From: a virus
Reading direction: 5' to 3' (one strand)
Virus record (IMG/VR): IMGVR_UViG_3300035183_000669
Coordinates: 1 to 44,433 of that record
DNA: 44,433 nucleotides
Part shown: piece after piece, positions 16,148 through 24,623 of the stretch
Layout of the letters: every line of letters starts with the position of its first letter
Numbering within the stretch: the first letter of the stretch is position 1
Notes under the pieces: generated by a model
Seen by the model: the letters and a program-made list of their open reading frames with translations, nothing else
The model's database searches: none
Told to the model about the DNA's origin: nothing
Translations under genes and position numbers: made by a program

Positions 16148-17041
16148 ATGAGCTTTGCAGCTTTGAAAAAATCTAGCAAAACTTCTTTCACTGCTCTCGT
16201 TGAGAAAATCAGAGGTGAACAGAAAAGGGCGGTTGATTACAACGAAGGATTCTGGCAGCCAGAAGTAGATAAAGCAGGAAATGGCTACGCGGTCATCCGA
16301 TTTTTACCGCCTGTTGAAGGCGAGGATATGCCTTATGTGAAGTTATATAACCACGGATTCAAAATCGGAGAACGCTGGTATATTGAAAATTGCCCAACGA
16401 CTATCGGCAAGAGGTGCCCAGTTTGTGATGCAAACAATGAATTGTGGGGAAGCGGTATTCAAGCAAACCAAGATTTAGTTCGTTTCGAACGTAAACGTCG
16501 CCTGAGTTACATTTCTAATATCTTAGTGATTTCTGACCCCAAACATCCCGAAAACGAAGGGAAAGTGTTCTACTTCCGCTACGGAGCGAAAATCTTTTCG
16601 AAGATTATGAGTGCCATTCAGCCTGAATTTGAAGATGAGACTCCATTCAATCCTTTTGATTTCTGGACTGGGGCAAACTTCAAATTGAAGATTCGTAATT
16701 TTGAAGGTTATCGTAATTATGATAAGAGTGAATTTGAATCACCCTCTGCTTTATTTGATGGTGATGATGAAGCGCTAGAAGCTCTTTGGAAGTCTCAAAA
16801 GCCACTTAAAGTTTTAGTGGATGAATCTCAATTCAAACCCTATGAAGAGCTGAAAAGGAAATTTGATGAATTGTCAGGCGCAAAATCTCCATTTGCAGCA
16901 ACTCAGGCTCGTGTGGTTCAAGAAGTTGATGATGAACCTCCATTTGATGTAGATCCTCCGAAGCATTCCAATAAATCTACAGCTGCGATGGATGATGAGG
17001 ATGATTTAGCGATGTATGCTAAATTGCTCGAAGGTGAGTAA
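16148..17041 (+). CDS. 32: Single-stranded DNA-binding protein, T4 gp32-like
   Basis: A 297-residue SSB. The N-terminal cooperativity region (MSFAALKKSSK) is followed by the OB-fold core with the zinc-binding ENCPTTIGKRCPVCDANN segment, then the acidic C-terminal tail (DDEDDLAMYAKLLEGE) that docks partner replication proteins. Length equals the T4 gp32 class (301 aa). It follows rnh and gp33 homologues as in T4, and it has its own promoter and a strong terminator, consistent with high expression. Confidence 0.93.
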   Translation: MSFAALKKSSKTSFTALVEKIRGEQKRAVDYNEGFWQPEVDKAGNGYAVIRFLPPVEGEDMPYVKLYNHGFKIGERWYIENCPTTIGKRCPVCDANNELWGSGIQANQDLVRFERKRRLSYISNILVISDPKHPENEGKVFYFRYGAKIFSKIMSAIQPEFEDETPFNPFDFWTGANFKLKIRNFEGYRNYDKSEFESPSALFDGDDEALEALWKSQKPLKVLVDESQFKPYEELKRKFDELSGAKSPFAATQARVVQEVDDEPPFDVDPPKHSNKSTAAMDDEDDLAMYAKLLEGE

Positions 17042-17062
17042 TTGGCTGTCATATGATCAGGG

Positions 17063-17089
17063 AGAGGGGCTCTATGGCCCCTCTTTTTT
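17063..17089 (+). terminator. Rho-independent terminator after SSB gene
   Basis: An 8-base-pair GC-rich stem, AGAGGGGC with GCCCCTCT, closes a 6-base loop and is followed by five T after the stem. It separates the gp32-type gene from the late promoter directly downstream. Confidence 0.9.
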
Positions 17090-17097
17090 AATAAATA
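17090..17097 (+). promoter_or_regulatory. T4-type late promoter box
   Basis: AATAAATA (7 of 8 of TATAAATA) sits at the end of the terminator T-run, about 42 bases before the ADP-ribosyltransferase start, so that gene is probably late. Confidence 0.6.
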
Positions 17098-17138
17098 TCT
17101 AAACTGTATTCTGGGCGAAAAATAACAAGGGCAACTAC

Positions 17139-20100
17139 ATGAAATTCAAAGAATTCTTAGAACTCCAAGAGAATAGTCTGTACACGGATTCTGCCACGAA
17201 AAACGCTCTTCTTGCAGATAAAGAGCGCGTGATGGATAGTCTCATGTTCAACTTCTTTGGCTTTCTTGGATTGTACAAATTGAGTGATACTCGTGGTTAT
17301 ATGAAAAGTTATGAAACAACTGAAGGGAAGTTGATTGTTCATAACATTAGTGATACTAACCATGATGTGAGTTTATCAATCAAATTGGCTTACGACGCAG
17401 GTCTATTAAATTTGAATGTTGTGAATAAAATGACTCGCTTGCTTGCATTGATCAAACAGAAAAGATTGAGGAGCGAAGATCTTGATGAAACTTTAATTAG
17501 GGCTCTATTAGATGAAATTCATTATGCCACCCATAGGCCTAGTTCAAGAGTCTTTTTATTAATACAGGCATTCCATAATGGCGTTCTCGATTTACCTAAT
17601 TTAGCAAAAGAACTCTATCAACTCGCAAAGCTACGGGAATATAAAAGTATCACAGGTGAATTCCGTGATTTAGTTTTAAAAGGGCAGTACAATAGTCTTT
17701 TTGCGAAATTAAAACCTCAAGCGAATGTCACTAATGATGCGCCAACCACTTCCGAGATATCTGCAGCTGACATTCAAGATACGAATAAGCAAAATCAGTC
17801 TGGCTCTTCTGAAGTAGAAAAACCAGTTTCGCCTCCACCTTCAAAATTAGGACAAACAGATGAGTTCACGGATGGAATTTTTGAAGCTAAGGATCAAGCG
17901 CAATTTAAAGATCTGTTCAAAACTTATGATGTTAAAGAATTTGACTTTGATAAGTTCGTAAAATGGTTCAAATCACCCAAGAACAAAGAAAAGTTTCCTC
18001 CTGGAGTTCTAAATAGTCCACTTTGTAAGTGGCTTCTAGAAACCTTAAATTCCTCGAGGGATGGGAAAGTACGCCAAGCCATTAATGATATTTTAGAAAA
18101 AATTCTGGTTAATTTTGTTTCAAGTTGTGCAGCTTCGAGAGATATAAGAGGATTCCTTGAAGCTATCAAAGACATCGACCCGAAGGTTGTTCACATAATC
18201 GAAATTTCTAGGAAAAGCAAAAAGATACTTGCAGATTCTCTTGATAAACTTCTAGATCTTTTCGTTTCTGATATTGTCGGAAATGTTCCTGATTTTTCAG
18301 ACGCCACATTGGCGCAACTTAAAAAACAATATGAATCTTTCAAAACATTTGCGATAAGCGCTGGATTTGAGGCGAAAATAAATGCAGTTAAAGCAAAAGA
18401 AATTTTTGATGCTGGGTTCAATAAGATCAGTGTTTACATTTTAGCCCTAGATCTCGCATATACCACTTACGCGCGAATTGATTATGCCGAGTGGCTTGAA
18501 AAAGCTTTTGGCTCTGGAAGTGCAATCATCAAGTCTGGAGCAAATTCTAAAACGCCGCCTCTCGCATTGAAGAAGAGTGCCTATGATAAAGCACCAGAAG
18601 AAGCTAAGCAAGCTTTTCAATTGCTAGTTCGGAATAAAATTCAAGGGGCAGAAATAGTTGATGATGATAATGCTGGAACGTTGTGGGCAAAACATTGGAT
18701 CTATGAAGTAAGTCCGTATAGGCATGATGCACATTTTAAAATGAGCAACTACAATGAAGTTAATCTCAAAGCATTCACAGAAAATGAAATTAATGCAGCG
18801 TATGAAGTGTTTGCCAGCTTGACGCCTGCTACTCTTGCCAATTGTATAGATCTATTCTGTAGAATTCGCATAATGAGTTTGAATGATAATGGAAAAGCTT
18901 ACTATAAAAATTTAGTGAAGGTGATCGCCAAATTAATAAAAACAGGTAAAATTGAAGATGTCAAATTGCTTGTCATTTGCGCAGGCTTGGATGATTTGTT
19001 ATTTGATGAAGCCACTAAACTGATCTTGAACAACAACAAATATTTGGATGTCTTAAATGATGCCATGGAGTTTTTGATTGATCATAGAAATGATTATGAT
19101 ATATCATATGTTTCATTAAAGAAGATTTTTACGTGGTATTCGAAGCTAGCTGAACAAGGGAAGGTCATTTCTACCGCGAAATTGGTTACCGCAATCAGAT
19201 TTTATGGTATTGATGCTTATATTATGCCTAAACAAGAGGATGTCGAAGATGTTTTTCTTGTATTAAAACATAAACAAGAATCATTTGATTATCTTCGTTG
19301 GTTAGTTAAACATAATGATAATTTGAGGAAAAAAATCATTGAATACAACACGACTGCTAGTCATGGAGGTGATGTTGATCCTGTCAGAGTGCCTTATCCC
19401 GCAATTTTCTTATCTGATGAAGATATTACTGATGGAATGATTGTAAATTTCAAGCAGCAGTGGTCAGTCAATCCTAAATTCAATAACATCTCAGATTATG
19501 CTTTCAGTAAGAAATTGACTGATGCTTGCCGTGAAACAATGGAAGAAGTATTGAAAACATCTGACAGTAAACCACTCATACTGAAGGCATTGAGTGTTGT
19601 TGGTGGAAAAGCATTTAATGATTATTTCAACAAAACAGATGTTTCGAAAATAAAAAATATTTTTTCTGGTAGCTTGACAAAGCCAGAAGATGTCGCTGAT
19701 ATACTTAGATCAATAGCCAGTGATCAGAAATTCATCACTAATATCGGGCCTACTGCTGCCGCTAAATTTACGACAGTTCTCCAACAAGCCCTTGAGAACA
19801 AGAAAAAATTTGATAAATCTTATCGGGATGAAATCCATAAGTTGTTCTGTGAATTTATGGCTTCAGGGATGGAATCTAACAAATATGATGTTTTAGAGGA
19901 AGTTTATAGTAACGCAAAGGGAGAATTCAAGAAAGCAATTGTTGATTATTTTGTGGGTTATAGCTTCTTGGAAAAGGCATCCAAAGCTATTTTCGCAGAT
20001 GACGTTTTAATCAAACCTTATGAAAAACTAAATCAACAGCGCTTACTTGATGTTCTTCGCTATAACAATGTTAATCCGCCTTCTTTGTCAATTCGTGAAG

Positions 20101-21065
20101 CGCCGACTTTTAAGACTCTTCTGCAAAGAGCAAATATGGCGAATGCTGTTATCTCTGATTTAAAGGTTGAACAAGTTGAACATAATGAAGAGTCTTTAGA
20201 ACGGAAGAGTGCTGAGTATGATGTTTTTAATAAGTATCGTCATGGACAGATTGCAGTTAAATTCCTTCGTGAATTCAAAGTTAATATTCCAGAACAAGAA
20301 AAAGGACAACAGGAATTTTTGAAGTATATGCCTAATACAGATGAGATTGATCCTGCATTTCATGGTACAGGATCAGTTGCCGCGTCTATGATTTTACGTT
20401 ATGGCTTTGCTGTCATTAATAACGATGACGAGATGGTTGTTGGTCGTATGCTTGGTAATGGAATTTATTTCTCAAATGTGCTTGATAAGGTTGCCCAGTA
20501 TGTATCTGATGAAGGTTATACGCGCGGTATTGGCACTAAAGGTTATATCTTTCAAATGAATGCATTACTCGGCAAAGAAGGTGTTGATTATAGAGCTGCT
20601 GGGCTTGGGGGAGACAGCATCATTTCTCCTGAATGGTGTGTATTTCATCTCAATAAACAACTCAGAATTTACAAGGCATTTGAAGTTGAAATTATTAGTA
20701 AGGATGATATGGATGCCTTGAAAGCAAAATACAAGATAAATGAGGAAACAGCAGTGAGAATACTCACTTTTAAGGAGTTCTTACGTGAAGCAAGAACTCC
20801 AGGTAAACAAGTGACTACTTACGTGTTTGTTGATGGAACAATTCCTGTCTCAGAACACAAAGCGGTTGATTTTGAACAATTCAGGCCTGAACAGTTTGGT
20901 CCTCATGTGTGGCTTGAGCCATCTAAGAATGGTCCCATGGTCTGTATCGAACATGATGGAGAACAAAGTGAAGCATTTTGTGTGAGATTTACGCATGCTT
21001 TCATGAGACAAGGACAAGATTTGATGAAGTTCTTGAATTCACTTCGGAAGAAAACGGTTGTTTAA
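17139..21065 (+). CDS. Giant PARP-like ADP-ribosyltransferase with capsid-targeting-like N-terminus
   Basis: A 1308-residue protein. The N-terminus MKFKEFLELQENS resembles the T4 capsid-targeting peptide and holds an LQE protease-type site. Residues 50-1000 are mostly helical with no clear family. Residues about 1060-1190 form a PARP-type catalytic domain: FHGTGS with His1075, GNGIYFS with Tyr1110 and SPEWCVF with Glu1165, the H-Y-E triad of PARP/diphtheria-type enzymes that use NAD+. T4 Alt is also packaged, but it uses the R-S-E triad. A second tag-like segment, LTFKEFLRE (1209-1217), precedes a 91-residue C-terminal domain. It is driven by a late promoter. Packaging and injection are inference; the ART domain call is strong. 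Confidence 0.8.
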   Translation: MKFKEFLELQENSLYTDSATKNALLADKERVMDSLMFNFFGFLGLYKLSDTRGYMKSYETTEGKLIVHNISDTNHDVSLSIKLAYDAGLLNLNVVNKMTRLLALIKQKRLRSEDLDETLIRALLDEIHYATHRPSSRVFLLIQAFHNGVLDLPNLAKELYQLAKLREYKSITGEFRDLVLKGQYNSLFAKLKPQANVTNDAPTTSEISAADIQDTNKQNQSGSSEVEKPVSPPPSKLGQTDEFTDGIFEAKDQAQFKDLFKTYDVKEFDFDKFVKWFKSPKNKEKFPPGVLNSPLCKWLLETLNSSRDGKVRQAINDILEKILVNFVSSCAASRDIRGFLEAIKDIDPKVVHIIEISRKSKKILADSLDKLLDLFVSDIVGNVPDFSDATLAQLKKQYESFKTFAISAGFEAKINAVKAKEIFDAGFNKISVYILALDLAYTTYARIDYAEWLEKAFGSGSAIIKSGANSKTPPLALKKSAYDKAPEEAKQAFQLLVRNKIQGAEIVDDDNAGTLWAKHWIYEVSPYRHDAHFKMSNYNEVNLKAFTENEINAAYEVFASLTPATLANCIDLFCRIRIMSLNDNGKAYYKNLVKVIAKLIKTGKIEDVKLLVICAGLDDLLFDEATKLILNNNKYLDVLNDAMEFLIDHRNDYDISYVSLKKIFTWYSKLAEQGKVISTAKLVTAIRFYGIDAYIMPKQEDVEDVFLVLKHKQESFDYLRWLVKHNDNLRKKIIEYNTTASHGGDVDPVRVPYPAIFLSDEDITDGMIVNFKQQWSVNPKFNNISDYAFSKKLTDACRETMEEVLKTSDSKPLILKALSVVGGKAFNDYFNKTDVSKIKNIFSGSLTKPEDVADILRSIASDQKFITNIGPTAAAKFTTVLQQALENKKKFDKSYRDEIHKLFCEFMASGMESNKYDVLEEVYSNAKGEFKKAIVDYFVGYSFLEKASKAIFADDVLIKPYEKLNQQRLLDVLRYNNVNPPSLSIREAPTFKTLLQRANMANAVISDLKVEQVEHNEESLERKSAEYDVFNKYRHGQIAVKFLREFKVNIPEQEKGQQEFLKYMPNTDEIDPAFHGTGSVAASMILRYGFAVINNDDEMVVGRMLGNGIYFSNVLDKVAQYVSDEGYTRGIGTKGYIFQMNALLGKEGVDYRAAGLGGDSIISPEWCVFHLNKQLRIYKAFEVEIISKDDMDALKAKYKINEETAVRILTFKEFLREARTPGKQVTTYVFVDGTIPVSEHKAVDFEQFRPEQFGPHVWLEPSKNGPMVCIEHDGEQSEAFCVRFTHAFMRQGQDLMKFLNSLRKKTVV
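20754..21065 (+). CDS. Possible in-frame internal gene: 103-residue tagged C-terminal protein
   Basis: Inside the ART gene, in the same frame, GTG at 20754 is preceded by GAGG at an 8-base spacing. The product would begin VRILTFKEFLREARTPG, with the same capsid-targeting-like tag at its very N-terminus as the other tagged proteins. This suggests either a second protein made from the same gene, or a former separate gene now fused to the ART. The rest (YVFVDGTIPVSEHKAVDF and on) is not recognised. Expression is not proven by sequence. Confidence 0.4.
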   Translation: MRILTFKEFLREARTPGKQVTTYVFVDGTIPVSEHKAVDFEQFRPEQFGPHVWLEPSKNGPMVCIEHDGEQSEAFCVRFTHAFMRQGQDLMKFLNSLRKKTVV

Positions 21066-21117
21066 ATTGCCTTGATGCTGCGTCAGATGTCGAGTATTTC
21101 AACTGCAAAACTGATGC

Positions 21118-21146
21118 TTGACATCTGACAATTTTTATCTTACAAT
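21118..21146 (+). promoter_or_regulatory. Sigma-70-type early promoter
   Basis: TTGACA, 17 bases, TACAAT; about 38 bases before the 21184 gene. Likely drives the 21184-22437 unit (hypothetical, dexA-like, dsbA-like). Confidence 0.78.
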
Positions 21147-21183
21147 ATAATCTGCAGTTGATGATAATAAAGGGAATTTTGAT

Positions 21184-21555
21184 ATGGACTCAAAGCTCAA
21201 ACAATTGCTAAAGCTTTGGTTTGAGGCTCATGCAATTAACTATATCAGTTGTAATTGTATCGGTGATGTTGATTTGTCTCAAGAACATTTCAAGATAGTG
21301 AACAAGTTAGGATGTGACAAAGAAAGCTGGGTTGCAATTCACAAGAGCATGATTCATGGAGATTGGGAAGCAGAATTTGACAATTATGAGGCGGCATGTG
21401 ATGCTTTAAGTGATCATTTGAAGGAACAGATTGAAGAAGTTGTTTTCTTGTTCGTTCACGATCACAGCCACTGCGAAGAAAAAGGATTCGAATTTATTGC
21501 TGCTAAATTGGCAGCCATGTACAAGATTCACATGGAACTAAAGAGACTACAATGA
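21184..21555 (+). CDS. Hypothetical protein
   Basis: A 123-residue soluble protein, unrecognised. It has several Cys and His (ISCNCIGDVD, HDHSHCEEKG), which could bind metal, and a helical C-terminus. The ribosome site is AGGGAATTTTGAT before ATG. Its stop overlaps the exonuclease start (ATGA), so the two are coupled behind the 21118 promoter. A role in DNA metabolism is suggested only by that context. Confidence 0.62.
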   Translation: MDSKLKQLLKLWFEAHAINYISCNCIGDVDLSQEHFKIVNKLGCDKESWVAIHKSMIHGDWEAEFDNYEAACDALSDHLKEQIEEVVFLFVHDHSHCEEKGFEFIAAKLAAMYKIHMELKRLQ

Positions 21556-22142
21556 TCACGCATCTAAATTTTGATATCGAAACACTCGGTAGGAGATCCA
21601 ATAGCGTAGTATTAAGTTTGGCATGTATTGCTTTCACATTTGAAGATGATACGCCTTATTCTCAGTACATACTTGATGGTTTTTATGTAAAATTTAATCC
21701 CGTAGAACAAATTAAGATGGGCAGGACCGTTGATCAAGATACAATAGAATGGTGGAAGAAGCAAAGTGAAGAAGCGCGCAAAGTCACGAAACCCAGCAAA
21801 GATGATGTTCATGTCAAGCAGGGGCTAAAATTGTTGCGAGAGTATATTGAAAAAACAGACTATGATTGGAAGGTTGGTTATTGCTGGAGTCGCGGTAATT
21901 ACTTTGATTTTCCTATGATAGAGGATCTTCATCGACAGGTTGGATTAGAGTTGCCATTCAATACTTGGAAGATTCGCGATATTCGGACTATGATTGATGT
22001 ATTAACAGGTGATGATAGAGGACAATATGAGTTACGTGGTGGCTTACCTGCTGAGTATGTTGCTCATCATGCTCTGCATGACGCAGCGTTAGATGTAATG
22101 CGGATGAAAGAAATCTTTAAAAGTTTGTTAGAAGGAGAGTGA
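21552..22142 (+). CDS. dexA: 3'-5' exonuclease, DexA-like (DEDD family)
   Basis: A 196-residue DnaQ-fold exonuclease. Motif I is FDIETLGR (Asp/Glu pair), motif II is WSRGNYFDFPMIED, and motif III is HHALHDAALD (His and Asp). The TIEWWKKQSEEAR segment is typical of the T4 DexA / Rv2179c-type group. It degrades single-stranded DNA or RNA 3'-5'. It overlaps the upstream gene and is one base from the dsbA-like gene. Confidence 0.85.
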   Translation: MITHLNFDIETLGRRSNSVVLSLACIAFTFEDDTPYSQYILDGFYVKFNPVEQIKMGRTVDQDTIEWWKKQSEEARKVTKPSKDDVHVKQGLKLLREYIEKTDYDWKVGYCWSRGNYFDFPMIEDLHRQVGLELPFNTWKIRDIRTMIDVLTGDDRGQYELRGGLPAEYVAHHALHDAALDVMRMKEIFKSLLEGE

Positions 22143-22143
22143 T

Positions 22144-22437
22144 ATGAAAAAACTTGATTCTATGACGACTGAAATGGGTGTAACAATTCCTTCGAATCCA
22201 CAAGATCGTGCAGCTATCAAAGCTGTTATGAGAGACATTAGCGATGCGATGACCATGATCGAAGCCAAGAGGGAGTTCATTAAAGAAGAACTGAAAGCTC
22301 TTGCTGAAAAGTATGAAATGCCAGTTAAACTGTTAAGAAAGATGGCAAAAGCCTACCACCGACAAACGTTTGAAAAAGAAAGACAAGAAATGGAGGATTT
22401 TGAAGCTTTGTACGAGTCAATTATCGGGGATGAGTGA
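22144..22437 (+). CDS. dsbA: dsDNA-binding protein, DsbA-like (late transcription)
   Basis: A 97-residue helical protein. The pattern ISDAMTMIEAKREFIKEELKAL, then EMPVKLLRKMAKAYHRQTFEKERQEMEDFEALYE, matches phage DsbA, a double-stranded DNA-binding protein that helps late gene transcription in T4. In T4 it lies beside gene 33; here it is 6 kb away in an early unit with dexA. A late promoter box follows right after it. Confidence 0.8.
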   Translation: MKKLDSMTTEMGVTIPSNPQDRAAIKAVMRDISDAMTMIEAKREFIKEELKALAEKYEMPVKLLRKMAKAYHRQTFEKERQEMEDFEALYESIIGDE

Positions 22438-22442
22438 ATTAA

Positions 22443-22450
22443 GATAAATA
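22443..22450 (+). promoter_or_regulatory. T4-type late promoter box
   Basis: GATAAATA, 7 of 8 of the T4 late consensus, 30 bases before the tail-fibre cluster. Likely drives 22480-26365. Confidence 0.62.
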
Positions 22451-22479
22451 CATTTGAACTATATACAGCAGAAGTTCAA

Positions 22480-22836
22480 ATGAAACCTGCAGTAATAAAT
22501 CTCACCATTTATCAAGGAAGTACTTTTTCGCAGAAGTTTCAGTGGAAGACAGGAAATCCACCAACTCCTGTCAATCTGACTGGCTACACTGCCAGGATGC
22601 AAATTCGTGAAAAAATCAAATCTCCTAACTACATCATAAATTTGACTACAGAAAATGGTGGGATTGTAATAACGAATGCTGCTAATGGAGAATTTTCAGT
22701 TGAAATTCCCGCTAACGTAACTGCTTCCATGGATTTTAAAACTGCAGTGTATGATCTTGAATTCGTTTCGCCGAGCGGGATTGTAACGAGATTATTTCAA
22801 GGAATGGTTATACTTTCTCCTGAGGTGACTAGATAA
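22480..22836 (+). CDS. Tail-fibre-cluster accessory protein (beta-rich)
   Basis: A 118-residue beta-rich protein. Start TIYQGSTFSQKFQW, then LTGYTARMQIREK, IVITNAANGEF and the end ILSPEVTR form a pattern seen in many phage tail-fibre operons, where a small domain precedes collagen-like and adhesin genes. Likely a virion or baseplate decoration domain. Its stop overlaps the next start. The single ATAAATA box upstream suggests late expression with the cluster. Confidence 0.68.
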   Translation: MKPAVINLTIYQGSTFSQKFQWKTGNPPTPVNLTGYTARMQIREKIKSPNYIINLTTENGGIVITNAANGEFSVEIPANVTASMDFKTAVYDLEFVSPSGIVTRLFQGMVILSPEVTR

Positions 22837-23072
22837 TGTCCGAGACTATTGTCGTTGTAGAAAATGATACTATAGTAATTACTACAGAAAAAGATCCTGT
22901 AGTGATTGAAAAGATTGAAGTGGGACCACAAGGGCCTCCAGGTCCACAAGGTCCTCCTGGGCCACCAGGCCCTTCGGGAGTAATTAGCGCAGACGCAGGA
23001 AATGCTCTTACACACGGATCTGATGGCGGTTTATATTGTCCTGCGGTCATAAGTTCAACGATTCATTGGTAA
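22836..23072 (+). CDS. Collagen-like tail fibre protein
   Basis: A 78-residue protein with a Gly-x-Pro repeat from about residue 30 (GPQGPPGPQGPPGPPGPSG), which forms a collagen-type triple helix in phage fibres. The following SADAGNALTHGSDGGLYC segment is common after such repeats in phage fibres. The N-terminal third is a short beta stretch. Coupled to the gene before it. Likely a trimeric connector. Confidence 0.8.
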   Translation: MSETIVVVENDTIVITTEKDPVVIEKIEVGPQGPPGPQGPPGPPGPSGVISADAGNALTHGSDGGLYCPAVISSTIHW

Positions 23073-23087
23073 ATCTAAAGGAGTTAT

Positions 23088-23654
23088 ATGGCAACAATCA
23101 AAATTCACAAGACTACTACTTTACCTGGTACGCTCGAAGGGCATAGCGTTTATCTTGTTGCGCCGTCTTCGAAGCCCAACTACGTCGAAATGTATGTGAC
23201 GAATTCAGACGGCTCTCAAGCGCGACGTATTATTAACTCAGATGATATCCAGGCCATGATCGACGCTTCTTTGGCAAGCGTTTCTGGCGGTGTTGAAATT
23301 GTGGCGGATATTGCCGCACGCGATGCGCTTACAAAAACTAATGGTAAGTATGTGCTAGTATTAGATGCTAGTGCTGATCCAACTGTTAATAGTGGCGCGG
23401 CATCTTATGTTTGGCGATCAGCCACTAACGAGTGGATCAAGTTGACTGAATATGAGTCGATGGATATGACTATCACGTGGGCGATGATTCAAGGTAAACC
23501 GACTTCGTCGCCATCGGCTATCGACTCGGCTGTGGCGAACAGTCACACTCACTCTAACATGACGCAACTTTCTAAAATCGGTGAGGATGCAAACGGGGAC
23601 TTTACTTACAATGGTAATTATCCTAGAGCGAGGTTAGAAACTGCAGGTTGGTAA
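23088..23654 (+). CDS. Tail fibre / adhesin protein
   Basis: A 188-residue structural protein. The N-terminal domain (ATIKIHKTTTLPGTLEGHSVYLV and EMYVTNSDGSQARRI) is repeated in the gene downstream. A WAMIQGKPTSSPSAIDSAVANSHTHSN segment resembles fibre repeats with a His-x-His metal pair, as in T4-like long tail fibre tips. The stop is four bases before the paralogue. Likely part of a host-binding fibre. Confidence 0.7.
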   Translation: MATIKIHKTTTLPGTLEGHSVYLVAPSSKPNYVEMYVTNSDGSQARRIINSDDIQAMIDASLASVSGGVEIVADIAARDALTKTNGKYVLVLDASADPTVNSGAASYVWRSATNEWIKLTEYESMDMTITWAMIQGKPTSSPSAIDSAVANSHTHSNMTQLSKIGEDANGDFTYNGNYPRARLETAGW

Positions 23655-23657
23655 AAT

Positions 23658-23870
23658 ATGGCTACAATACGTTTCGCTAAAGTTGTGGCAAATTTACCAG
23701 CAACTCTTGAGCCCAATACACTTTACTTGGTGCGAGTCGGATCGGGTTTTGATTTATATGCTTCCGATATGACAGGAAGTGTTGCGTATTTAATCAATAA
23801 AGATTCTCCAACCTCCTCCACTAACCTAGGTCTCGTATACGCTATGCGACTTAATATGTTTGTGCCTTAA
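23658..23870 (+). CDS. Small tail fibre domain protein (paralogue of upstream)
   Basis: A 70-residue protein. MATIRFAKVVANLPATLEPNTLYLVRVGSGFDLYASDM aligns with the first 45 residues of the preceding fibre protein, and YLINKDS aligns with RIINSDD. It looks like a duplicated N-terminal domain on its own, perhaps a short fibre cap. No further motif. Confidence 0.6.
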   Translation: MATIRFAKVVANLPATLEPNTLYLVRVGSGFDLYASDMTGSVAYLINKDSPTSSTNLGLVYAMRLNMFVP

Positions 23871-23882
23871 GGAGTAAAATAC

Positions 23883-24623
23883 ATGGCTGCTAATACCTCA
23901 CCGATCTTTTCTCGTGCTGGCGATATTCAAGGCGGTGTAGTTCTAACTACCGCTGCCAACGACTACACTGGCCAAAACATTAATAACGCTGTAGTCTTCA
24001 CTGCCGATCCTACAAATGGTGGGTATATCCAGCGCTTACGATTTAAAGCGCTAGGTACTAACGTTGCTACGGTATGCCGAATTTATATCAATAACGGAAG
24101 AGGACGTTTTGCTCCAGCTATTTCAGCGCCTTCTTCAGCGCCTACAGGGACTGCATCCACGACAGATGGTAATCTGCAAACGGGTTCGTATTACGCTAAG
24201 ATTGTTGCCGTTGATCAGTACGGTGTCCCAACTTCCCCGTCACCAGAATCCTCGGCTGTTTCCGTTACTGGCCCCACGGGATCTATCACTTGGAACTGGA
24301 CAGCCGTGACAGGCGCAGTAAGTTATATGATCTTTGTGGGGAGTGTTTCTGGTGGACAAGTGTCCTACTTCACTTCAAATACAAATTCCTTTACTCAGAC
24401 AGATCCTGTCGGAACTGTTAGATCTATAAATGGTTCGATTGCCAACAACTGGTTGTACGGTGAACTTTCTTTACCAGCCACCACTGCTTCTGCGACTGCA
24501 GCTACTATCGAAGTTGATTACCCATTGAACTTTGTTCTGCCTCCAGGGTATTCTATCATAGTCGGTCTAGGAACAACTGTTGCCGCGGGTTGGTCGGTCG
24601 CTGCTATTGGAGGTAAGTACTAA
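23883..24623 (+). CDS. Tail fibre protein with fibronectin-III-like domain
   Basis: A 246-residue beta-rich protein. The centre (about residues 75-170) reads SAPSSAPTGTAS, GSYYAKIVAVDQYG, SITWNWTAVTGAVSYMIFV, an Ig/FN3-like domain. The flanks resemble a bacteriophage capsid/fibre beta-sandwich (YIQRLRFKALG and FVLPPGYSIIVGLGT). Its stop overlaps the glycine-rich adhesin start (TAATG). Base composition rises in GC from here on. Likely a fibre shaft or tip adaptor. Confidence 0.65.
   Translation: MAANTSPIFSRAGDIQGGVVLTTAANDYTGQNINNAVVFTADPTNGGYIQRLRFKALGTNVATVCRIYINNGRGRFAPAISAPSSAPTGTASTTDGNLQTGSYYAKIVAVDQYGVPTSPSPESSAVSVTGPTGSITWNWTAVTGAVSYMIFVGSVSGGQVSYFTSNTNSFTQTDPVGTVRSINGSIANNWLYGELSLPATTASATAATIEVDYPLNFVLPPGYSIIVGLGTTVAAGWSVAAIGGKY

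Noticed and set aside
17139-21065. Direct T4 Alt orthologue
   Set aside because: The active-site pattern is His-Tyr-Glu (PARP type), not Arg-Ser-Glu, and the length is about double.
22829-23050. Minus-strand collagen-like frame
   Set aside because: The Gly-Pro repeat mirrors itself on the other strand; the + frame fits the operon and has the fibre context.
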